DNA of 64,000 nt, from contig NZ_CP133017.1 in assembly GCF_030866765.1 (NCBI RefSeq), positions 342,501 to 406,500 of the forward strand. The letters are read 5' to 3'. This document shows, in pieces, positions 57,837 through 64,000 of this stretch (positions within the stretch are counted from its first letter, which is position 1; the number at the start of each line of letters is the position of its first letter). Made by a program: the position numbers and the translations under genes. The stretch comes from Paenibacillus silvisoli (lineage in GTDB: Bacteria; Bacillota; Bacilli; Paenibacillales; Paenibacillaceae). The notes beneath the pieces were generated by a model that was given only the letters and a program-made list of their open reading frames with translations, searched no databases and was not told the origin of the DNA.

Positions 57837-58904
57837 ATGATGCTTACTATTTCGCTCATTGTCGCTTTTTTCTTTGCCATGAATATTGGTGCAAGCGGTA
57901 CAGCAGCCTCCATGGGAGCCGCATATGGGGGAGGAGCAATCAACCGAAAATGGATTGCTCTCGTACTTGCCGCTGTATCCGTTTTCCTAGGTGCTTATTT
58001 AGGGGGCGGCGAAGTTGTTAAAACAATTTCACAGGGAATCATTCCATCTGATTTACTTACGGTTGAGTTAACGATTACAATCATTGCCGCAGCATGTCTT
58101 ACTTTGTTTATTGCAAATATGATGGCGGTCCCGCTTTCGACTAGCGAAGTGACAGTTGGTTCCATCATTGGCGTTGGTGTTGTATATAACCAGTTATATT
58201 TAGGGAAGATCCTGTTCATTGTATCCGCTTGGATTATACTCCCCTTCTTGGCGTTTCTTATTTCTTATTTGCTTGGTAAGGCAATACAGCCGATTGAGTT
58301 GTTATTGCAAAAGAAGAATAGCAAACGAATTACATATGCGCTAACTTCCCTTCTAATCATTGCGGGCTGTCTCGAAGCCTTCTCAGCAGGAATGAATAAC
58401 ATTGCCAATGCTGTTGGCCCTTTGGTAGGAGCGAATTTAATCAGTTCGTCCAGCGCGATCTTGTGGGGCGGATTGTTCGTTGCGCTTGGCGTGCTTTTAT
58501 TAGGCGGCGGGGTTTTAGAAACAAATGCAAAGAAGATTACGCAGCTTTCTTTGTTAAAAAGCTCTGTGGTTTCCCTTACGGCTGGGACGTTAGTCGTCAT
58601 TGCATCTCTGTTTGGAATTCCGGTCCCGTTAACGCAAGCGACTACGATGGGGATACTGGGAGTCGGTACCGTTAATGATGGAAAAGCAATTTGGAAGAGC
58701 GATACCGTCAAGAAAGTGATAAAGGTTTGGATTTTGTCTCCAATCTCGTCCTTAGTCGTATCCTATCTGCTTGTTGAAATTATAATACGCGGCAATTATT
58801 ATCTATTGTTGGCTGTTATTTGTGCCGGGATTGTATTTTTTGGATATAGGGGTCTGAAGAAGTATCAGGCGCTCAAACGAAATAGTAAGTATAAAATACT
58901 TTAG
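57837..58904 (+). CDS. cysP: PiT-family anion permease, CysP-like (sulfate)
   Basis: A membrane protein of about 355 residues closely patterned on Bacillus CysP, the sulfate permease of the phosphate-transporter family: FFFAMNIGASGTAASMGAAY at the start, GGGEVVKTISQGIIP, PLSTSEVTVGSIIGVGVVYN and the second repeat FSAGMNNIANAVGPLVGANL, with VLETNAKKIT later. Two inverted halves give ten or more helices. ATG 57837 has AGGTG 8 nt upstream; GTG 57828 is also possible. Sulfate rather than phosphate is inferred from similarity to CysP. I see no SAM or other riboswitch upstream, and no cysteine genes beside it. Confidence 0.82.
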   Translation: MMLTISLIVAFFFAMNIGASGTAASMGAAYGGGAINRKWIALVLAAVSVFLGAYLGGGEVVKTISQGIIPSDLLTVELTITIIAAACLTLFIANMMAVPLSTSEVTVGSIIGVGVVYNQLYLGKILFIVSAWIILPFLAFLISYLLGKAIQPIELLLQKKNSKRITYALTSLLIIAGCLEAFSAGMNNIANAVGPLVGANLISSSSAILWGGLFVALGVLLLGGGVLETNAKKITQLSLLKSSVVSLTAGTLVVIASLFGIPVPLTQATTMGILGVGTVNDGKAIWKSDTVKKVIKVWILSPISSLVVSYLLVEIIIRGNYYLLLAVICAGIVFFGYRGLKKYQALKRNSKYKIL

Positions 58905-58911
58905 AAGCGAG

Positions 58912-58942
58912 AAAGGACACCACGTGAGGTGTCCTTTTTTTT
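58912..58942 (+). terminator. Terminator of the cysP-like gene
   Basis: AAAGGACACC pairs with GGTGTCCTTT around ACGTGA, followed by eight T residues in all. The group II intron begins a few bases downstream. Confidence 0.92.
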
Positions 58943-58945
58943 GTA

Positions 58946-60830
58946 GTACGCCCAGCATGGGCGTCATCTCTAGGGTGGAAGTCCCGAACGGGGGCTGGCG
59001 AACGCCTACCGTTAGCCAAGAGCAAGGGTGTCCGCCGCGAGGCGGAATCTGAAGGAAGCTCACGGCAAATGCACGAGCCAAGGTATACGAACTGGATTAG
59101 AGGCAGGGCTAATCGGATGAGTCACCTACACATGACGAAATCCTAAGTCGCCAAAGGTTAGCCCTGTAAACTCCAGTGGTTGCGGGCAGAAAGATGACGT
59201 TCTTATCTGGGGAGATCTGCGGGAGAAAAAAAATGCGAAGTCACTTCGTAACCGCAACCGAGAGGCTGCGCTGAACCCGCAGAAGTCAGCAGAAGCCGTA
59301 GTACGCAGGCTGTTGCAACAGCTTGCGGAAGGGCTGAACCGAAAGGAGAGTGGAAACCGATGCGTTCGCGCAAAGAGCAAAGACAGCCGAATATCTCGCA
59401 AGAGAGCTTGCTGCAGAGAGAAGCGGTGAAGCCGCCAGGGTATGCAGAAGCGCCGAGTTCTTCGCCGGCACAAGTCGCCCCTTCCGCTCGCAAAGACCAG
59501 AACGATCTGCTGGGGCGGATGCTCGAAGGAGAGAACCTTCGGCTCGCTTACAAGCGGGTGGTACAGAACGGAGGAGCCCCCGGTGTGGACTGTGTAACGG
59601 TAGCGCAACTACAAGCTTACCTGAAAACACACTGGGGAACGGTGAAAGCCGAACTCCAAACGGGAACGTACAGACCTTCGCCAGTCAAACGGGTGGAAAT
59701 CCCCAAACCCGGAGGCGGCGTGCGGCTGCTCGGAATCCCGACCGTGATGGACCGTTTCCTTCAGCAGGCACTTCTGCAAGTGATGAACCCGATCTTTGAC
59801 CCGCACTTCTCTTGGTACAGCTACGGTTTTCGCCAAGGGAAACGGGCGCATGACGCGATGAAACAAGCCCAAAGCTATATCCAAAGCGGTCTACGATGGG
59901 TCGTAGACATGGATTTGGCGAAGTTCTTTGACCGAGTCAACCACGACATGCTGATGGCAAGGGTGGCACGGAGGGTAACGGACAAGCGTGTCTTGAAACT
60001 CATACGAGCTTACTTGAATGCTGGAGTCATGGCGGATGGCGCGCTGGAGAAAAGTGAAGAAGGCACGCCGCAAGGCGGTCCGTTAAGTCCGCTCTTAGCG
60101 AACATCCTGCTGGATGACTTGGACAAGGAATTGACCAAACGAGGATTGAGATTTGTTCGTTATGCGGATGACTGCAATATTTTCGTCGCGAGCAAACGAG
60201 CAGGAGAACGTGTCATGGGGTCGATCACACACTACGTAGAAGGAAAGCTGAAACTGAAAGTGAATCGGGAGAAAAGCGCGGTGGATCGGCCATGGAACCG
60301 TAAATTCCTTGGCTTTAGCTTCATGAAGGACAAGAAAGCAACGGTTCGCCTCGCTCCGCAGACGATCTCGCGCTTCAAAGAGAGAATCCGGGAGCTGACG
60401 AGCCGAACGCGATCCATGTCCATGGAAGTCCGCATCGGACAATTAAACCGATACCTCATGGGATGGCTAGGTTATTTCCGACTCGCCGCGGCGAAGAGCC
60501 ATTGCGAAAGATTCGATCAGTGGATACGCCGAAGACTCCGAATGTGTCTATGGAAGCAGTGGAAACGGGTGCGCACTCGAATTCGCGAACTTCGAGCACT
60601 TGGCGTGCCGAAATGGGCGAGTCTGATTCTGGCAAACTCAAGACGCGGCGCATGGGAAATGTCCCGAAACACAAACAATGCCCTTCCGACTTCCTACTGG
60701 GAAGCGAAAGGGCTCAAAAGTATGCTTTCTCGTTATTTGGAGCTTTGTTAACCTTTTGGAACCGCCGTATGCGGACCCGCATGTACGGTGGTGTGAGAGG
60801 ACGGAGGCTAGCCGCCTCCTCCTACTCGAT
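58946..60830 (+). mobile_element. Group II intron (about 1.9 kb)
   Basis: The 5' end GTACGCCCAGCATGGGCG then TCATCTCTAGGGTGGAAGTC, and GTTAGCCAAGAGCAAGGGTG, are typical of bacterial group II introns (usually GTGCGCCC; here GTACG). Domain IV holds the maturase gene. After it, ACCGCCGTATGCGG and CCGCATGTACGGTGG form the domain V-like hairpin (about 60761-60792), and GGACGGAGGC with GCCTCCTCCTAC is the domain VI-like end, closing near CTCGAT at 60830. Insertion a few bases after a terminator is the habit of class C (IIC) introns. Exact ends are estimates. Confidence 0.85.
59360..60751 (+). CDS. ltrA: Group II intron reverse transcriptase/maturase
   Basis: A 463-residue multifunctional protein that helps intron splicing and retrohoming. 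RT blocks: YRPSPVKRVEIPKPGGGVRL, YGFRQGKRAHDAMKQAQSYI, the motif GTPQGGPLSPLLANILLDDL and the catalytic RFVRYADDCNIFV (YADD). Domain X (maturase) follows with RSMSMEVRIGQLNRYLMGWL and RIRRRLRMCLWKQWKRVRTR-like text. No HNH endonuclease domain is present, in line with class C introns. AAAGGAGAG precedes ATG 59360. No disruption is visible, so the element may be active. Confidence 0.95.
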   Translation: MRSRKEQRQPNISQESLLQREAVKPPGYAEAPSSSPAQVAPSARKDQNDLLGRMLEGENLRLAYKRVVQNGGAPGVDCVTVAQLQAYLKTHWGTVKAELQTGTYRPSPVKRVEIPKPGGGVRLLGIPTVMDRFLQQALLQVMNPIFDPHFSWYSYGFRQGKRAHDAMKQAQSYIQSGLRWVVDMDLAKFFDRVNHDMLMARVARRVTDKRVLKLIRAYLNAGVMADGALEKSEEGTPQGGPLSPLLANILLDDLDKELTKRGLRFVRYADDCNIFVASKRAGERVMGSITHYVEGKLKLKVNREKSAVDRPWNRKFLGFSFMKDKKATVRLAPQTISRFKERIRELTSRTRSMSMEVRIGQLNRYLMGWLGYFRLAAAKSHCERFDQWIRRRLRMCLWKQWKRVRTRIRELRALGVPKWASLILANSRRGAWEMSRNTNNALPTSYWEAKGLKSMLSRYLELC

Positions 60831-60933
60831 TTGCGTCGGTTCAGTGCGCACGGGTGGTATTCGGCGGTTTGTATCAATCAATGATATAATGTTGAGGAAG
60901 TTGATCACATGATGTTGGGAGGAGTTTAATCGT

Positions 60934-61866
60934 ATGCAATATCGTAAATTAGGCAAGAATGGACCGGAAATATCAGCTATTGGTTTCGGCTCTTGGGCAA
61001 CTGGCGGAGATTGGGGCGGCCAGGACGATCAGCTGTCCGTAGAGAGTGTTCGTGCGGCTTTAGATGCAGGGGTTACCTTCTTTGATACAGCACCGGTGTA
61101 TGGACTTGGGCATTCAGAAGAAGTAATCGGTAAAGCATTGAAGGGCGATCGCAGCAAAGTTGTGCTCGCAACCAAATGTGGATTGGTCTGGGATGAGGAC
61201 AAAAAGGTTTCCAAAAACGGGTCATACGACTCCATCTTGCGTGAAGCAGAAGATTCCTTGCGCCGTCTAGGCACTGACTATATCGATCTTTATCAGATGC
61301 ATTGGCCGGATACGGATACGAAAGCTTCTGCTGAAGAAACCATGCGTGCGATGGACAAGCTTGTGCAGGATGGTAAAGTTCGATACGTTGGCGTAAGTAA
61401 TTACAGCATTCCGTTGCTGGAGGAGTCCCTAACGGTTCGACATGTAGATTCATTGCAGCCTCCGTATTCGATTCTAAGACCTGCTGTGGAGAAAGAAATT
61501 TTGCCTTACTGTCAGGAGAAAGGCATTGGAGTCGTTTCTTATAGCGCGCTTACCTCAGGATTACTGTCGGGCAACTACACCTATGACACTAAGTTCAGTG
61601 AAACCGATTGGCGGTCACGGAATAAAGCCCACACGGTAGATTTAAAAAGTAACGTGGATCGCGCGGAGAAGCTGAAGGCCATTGCGAATCAATTTGGCAT
61701 CACCCTTCCGCAGCTCGCGGTTGCCTACATACTCATGCATCCGGCGATTACCAGCTCCATCGTAGGTGTCCGCAAACCAAGTCATATTCTTAGTGTCCTT
61801 CCGGCAATTGATGTTAAGCTGGACGAAGCGACGCTAGCTGAAATTCGTGCGATTGCTGCAAGCTAA
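60934..61866 (+). CDS. Aldo/keto reductase
   Basis: NADPH-dependent oxidoreductase with a TIM barrel, 310 residues. Catalytic tetrad: Asp/Tyr in FFDTAPVYGLGHSEE, Lys in VLATKCGLVW and His in YQMHWPDTD. The C-terminal cofactor loop is SSIVGVRKPSHI. Members of this branch (YghZ/YdhF/general stress AKRs) reduce assorted aldehydes; the physiological substrate is unknown. TATAAT at 60885-60890 is a likely -10 box and GGGAGGAG precedes ATG 60934. The group II intron ends about 100 bp upstream. Confidence 0.88.
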   Translation: MQYRKLGKNGPEISAIGFGSWATGGDWGGQDDQLSVESVRAALDAGVTFFDTAPVYGLGHSEEVIGKALKGDRSKVVLATKCGLVWDEDKKVSKNGSYDSILREAEDSLRRLGTDYIDLYQMHWPDTDTKASAEETMRAMDKLVQDGKVRYVGVSNYSIPLLEESLTVRHVDSLQPPYSILRPAVEKEILPYCQEKGIGVVSYSALTSGLLSGNYTYDTKFSETDWRSRNKAHTVDLKSNVDRAEKLKAIANQFGITLPQLAVAYILMHPAITSSIVGVRKPSHILSVLPAIDVKLDEATLAEIRAIAAS

Positions 61867-61876
61867 AGTGATAAAC

Positions 61877-61962
61877 TGCGAATTGTGATTTGCCAAGCCG
61901 CCGTTTGTCTCCATTGCAAGAAGAGCCCAGGCCCTATGGTGGCCCTATGGTCTGGGCTTTTT
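61877..61962 (+). repeat. Degenerate R copy (R5) followed by a terminator
   Basis: TGCGAATTGTGATTTGCCAA then GCCGCCGTTTGTCTCCATTGC follows the R core and ssrA-end (GGCGAATTGTGGTTTTGCAC, AGCCACG, TTCGCCTCCACC) with several changes. Next come a duplicated GGCCCTATGGT and a stem AGCCCAG/CTGGGCT with TTTTT, at the place where R3 and R4 carry the ssrA terminator. The rest of the gap to 62181 shows no gene. Confidence 0.55.
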
Positions 61963-62181
61963 ACGAGGATGTATTTTTTGCTTTTCTCAACTGCAGCCGA
62001 TGATGAACATTGAAGTTTTCGTAGAATTAATGTATATTGGACTTTATTAGTCTATAGTCCAACATGTTGAGCCGGTCTGCTAGCGCCTCATTGTGCGCTG
62101 GTAGAACGGCTTTTATTTTTTGCTAACTACTTGCACTGATGTTCTGCTATTCAGATGAAGTCAATGGGAGGAAACAGTCCA

Positions 62182-62358
62182 ATGTATAGACAAGGAAAGA
62201 AGCCGGTCAGTGAGCATGTTTACGCAGATACGAGCGTATGGCAATGCCCGAAATGCGTTTGTTGGTCGAGAGTGGAGTTTATAACCGTGGAAAAGCCGCA
62301 ATGTCCCTCGTGTCATATCAGCATGAGTCTCGTGACGAAGAATATTCGGATCGAATAA
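62182..62358 (+). CDS. YdjO-like cold-inducible zinc-ribbon protein
   Basis: A 58-residue protein with two Cys pairs, WQCPKCVCWSR and PQCPSCHISM, forming a probable zinc ribbon, and VTKNIRIE at the end. This matches the small YdjO family induced by cold in Bacillus. Function is unknown. GGGAGG lies 10 nt before ATG 62182, so the longer frame from 62155 is not used. The desaturase downstream is also a cold-response gene, which strengthens the link. Confidence 0.75.
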   Translation: MYRQGKKPVSEHVYADTSVWQCPKCVCWSRVEFITVEKPQCPSCHISMSLVTKNIRIE

Positions 62359-62392
62359 CAACTAGTGTGTACTAGGTGAGGAACGTGAATGA

Positions 62393-63376
62393 ATGGGCTG
62401 GAGAGAAGATATTCTACCTTACCAGAAACCGGAACTCTATAGAAGCGTATGGCAGCTAGCTAATACCATCACTCCGTTTTTGGTACTGTGGGTGATGGCT
62501 TATCTATGTTTGTCTTTATCCGTGTGGTTATCTCTTCTAATTGACGTTGTGGCTTCCGGTTTTTTAGTTCGAATTTTTATTTTGTTTCATGATTGTTGTC
62601 ATCATTCCTTCTTTCGTAGCCGAAAGGCGAATGAAATTGTCGGGATGGTGACAGGGGCTCTGACCGGTTTTTCCTATCAAAAATGGAGACGCGAGCATAA
62701 TATTCACCATGCCGGCAACGGGAATTTGGACCAGAGAGGTACGGGGGATATTACGACGCTTACGGTTGATGAATACCTTTCCCTGCCGTTGTTCAGACGG
62801 ATCGTGTATCGCATGTACCGAAACCCGTTGATTATGTTTGGGTTGGGGCCGTTGTATCTGATTTTCATACAAAGCCGGTTGAATCGAAAAGGGGCGGGAC
62901 GGAAAGAGCGTCTCGGCACCTATGCGACCAATCTGTTATTACTTGTGCTCTCGGGCGTGCTATATTGGTTCTTGGGTTGGCAATCCTTACTGCTAGTGGA
63001 ATTCCCGATTCTTTATTTGTCTGCTATGGCTGGAATATGGCTGTTCTACGTGCAGCATCAGTTTGAGGAGACGTATTTCGAAGAATCCGCTACTTGGAAT
63101 TATGAAACGGCCGCGATACAGGGGAGCTCGTGCTATAAACTGCCTAAAATCCTCCAATGGCTAACAGGTAGCATCGGATTTCATCATATTCATCACTTGA
63201 GCCCCAAAATACCGAACTACCACCTGCAGGTTGCACATGAGCAAAATCCGGCTTTCCACTCGGTGCCGACCATTGGTTTATTCAATAGTTTTCGTTCTCT
63301 TCAATACCGGCTATGGGATACGGAGCGTAAGAAGCTAGTCGGATTTGCCGGGACAAATTCGCAAGAGAACCGTTAG
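62393..63376 (+). CDS. des: Membrane fatty-acid desaturase
   Basis: Di-iron desaturase of 327 residues, introducing double bonds into membrane lipid acyl chains, typically after a cold shift. The three histidine boxes are present: HDCCHHSF, HNIHHAG and, near the end, GFHHIHHLSP. Four membrane segments lie around them. The start is ATG 62393, with AGGTGAGGAAC upstream. It follows the YdjO-like gene by 34 bp. Regiospecificity (delta-5 in Bacillus Des) cannot be read here. No DesK/DesR genes are in the window. Confidence 0.88.
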   Translation: MGWREDILPYQKPELYRSVWQLANTITPFLVLWVMAYLCLSLSVWLSLLIDVVASGFLVRIFILFHDCCHHSFFRSRKANEIVGMVTGALTGFSYQKWRREHNIHHAGNGNLDQRGTGDITTLTVDEYLSLPLFRRIVYRMYRNPLIMFGLGPLYLIFIQSRLNRKGAGRKERLGTYATNLLLLVLSGVLYWFLGWQSLLLVEFPILYLSAMAGIWLFYVQHQFEETYFEESATWNYETAAIQGSSCYKLPKILQWLTGSIGFHHIHHLSPKIPNYHLQVAHEQNPAFHSVPTIGLFNSFRSLQYRLWDTERKKLVGFAGTNSQENR

Positions 63377-63402
63377 AATAAATAATCAGAAAAGTATAAA
63401 GC

Positions 63403-63449
63403 AAAACAGCAGTAACCACATCCGCGATAAGGATGTGGTTACTGCTTTT
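63403..63449 (+). terminator. Terminator of the desaturase gene
   Basis: A 16-bp perfect stem AGCAGTAACCACATCC/GGATGTGGTTACTGCT, flanked by AAAA and TTTT, gives a bidirectional form. Confidence 0.92.
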
Positions 63450-63459
63450 CCTACGTCTA

Positions 63460-63489
63460 TTCACATGGACAAATCCGAAGCGCTATAAT
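63460..63489 (+). promoter_or_regulatory. Candidate promoter upstream of the MFS gene
   Basis: TTCACA (-35), 18 bp, TATAAT (-10). The leader to 63687 is about 190 nt, and I see no further gene or clear structure in it. Confidence 0.5.
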
Positions 63490-63686
63490 AGCTCCAGGAA
63501 GAATCGGGATAAAAAGGAGAATCCGCAGCATGCTGCTCCTCACTCTAATCTGACCGTTTGCGCACCGTATGAGTAAACTTTTCCGTTAGGGCAGGTTTCT
63601 TTAGGTGCGCTTTTGTCGATGCGACGACGGCAAGGTGAGGCGACAAGACAGGATGAAGCAGATGACTTTTATCCGGAGGGTTCCTA

Positions 63687-64000
63687 ATGAAACCTATAAA
63701 TCAGAACGGCTTGCGCGTTCTTTATTTGATAATGCTCATGGAGGGCTTATCGCTGCTCGGCACTCGAATGACCTCCATGTCGATCGGCATTTGGCTCTAT
63801 TATTCGACGCATCAAACAACGCCGATTTTATGGATCGCGTTATTTAACGAGCTCCCCGCAATGCTTGCCGGAAGTATGGCCGGAATCGTGATAGACCGGT
63901 TTCCGAAAAGGCTCGTGCTGCTGCTAAGCGATGCAGGGCAAGCGGTTGGCAGCGTATTGCTGGTGATGAGCTTTTTGTTCGGCTTTTTTAGTCTGCCGCT
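63687..64000 (+). CDS. MFS transporter, N-terminal part (cut by window end)
   Basis: The frame from ATG 63687, with GGAGGG 6 nt upstream, is open to the end of the window. It encodes MKPINQNGLRVLYLIMLMEG, SIGIWLYYSTHQTTPILWIA and the motif A loop GIVIDRFPKRLVLLLSD between helices 2 and 3, typical of major facilitator efflux proteins of the macrolide-exporter type. Only 104 residues are visible, so the substrate and completeness are unknown. Confidence 0.8.
   Translation, partial: MKPINQNGLRVLYLIMLMEGLSLLGTRMTSMSIGIWLYYSTHQTTPILWIALFNELPAMLAGSMAGIVIDRFPKRLVLLLSDAGQAVGSVLLVMSFLFGFFSLP

Noticed and set aside
63605-63847. 80-codon plus-strand frame near the window end
   Set aside because: It runs in a different frame from the clear MFS transporter start at 63687, which has a good ribosome site and membrane-protein sequence.

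Overview
The window is chromosomal DNA from a spore-forming, Gram-positive bacterium, most likely Paenibacillus or a close relative in the Paenibacillaceae. The evidence is gene content and order: hprK-lgt-ppaX-acyltransferase, rapZ-yvcK-whiA-crh, and cggR-gapA-pgk-tpiA-gpmI-eno. A Sda-type sporulation kinase inhibitor, CtsR-controlled clpP and strong Shine-Dalgarno sites with frequent GTG/TTG starts agree. The core is GC-rich. The stretch from about 39.8 to 57.7 kb is visibly richer in A+T in places and has a different character.

Layout of 1-39.7 kb (core). Two tRNA genes; tagO-like polyprenyl-phosphate transferase; a PucR/CdaR-like regulator; the shared sugar-ABC ATPase MsmX; the hprK operon; a histidine operon (hisZGDBHF-IE, with hisA absent) followed by prs, which makes the PRPP that HisG uses; a TPR protein; trxB; glucokinase; rapZ-yvcK-whiA-crh-like; a SIMPL protein; Sda; clpP with a CtsR box; tRNA-Arg; the complete lower-glycolysis operon under CggR; a sugar isomerase-like gene, AraC regulator and PhyH dioxygenase; then secG, rnr, smpB and ssrA (tmRNA). 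HprK, the Crh/HPr-like protein, glucokinase, YvcK, RapZ and CggR form a dense carbon-metabolism control neighbourhood. RNase R, SmpB and tmRNA together serve ribosome rescue and mRNA decay.

Layout of 39.7-57.7 kb (genomic island in ssrA). A perfect 54-bp direct repeat (39725-39778 and 57651-57704) holds the 3' end of ssrA plus its terminator and brackets about 18 kb of foreign genes. Next to the left copy lies the wreck of what looks like a serine recombinase. Inside, a second repeat family (R1 to R4, core GGCGAATTGTGGTTTTG) splits the cargo into three blocks: (i) a tetracycline-type efflux pump plus ribosomal-protection GTPase behind an attenuator-like leader; (ii) a small AT-rich set with an HTH protein, an unknown protein, a DUF4145/HsdR-N-like protein and a PD-(D/E)XK-like nuclease; (iii) a divergent IS1595-like transposase, a complete type II Wadjet system (jetABCD) and a frameshifted DUF3800 gene. 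This is an accretive defence and resistance island.

Layout of 57.7-64 kb. A CysP-like PiT-family permease whose terminator is followed directly by a group II intron with its maturase, an aldo/keto reductase, a degenerate fifth copy of the R repeat, a YdjO-like zinc-ribbon protein, a fatty-acid desaturase and the start of an MFS transporter cut by the window edge.

The Wadjet system is known. The least explained parts are the R-repeat architecture, the small module between R2 and R3, the leader and gene scar of the tetracycline genes, and the 290-residue Gly/Arg/Ala tail on RNase R.
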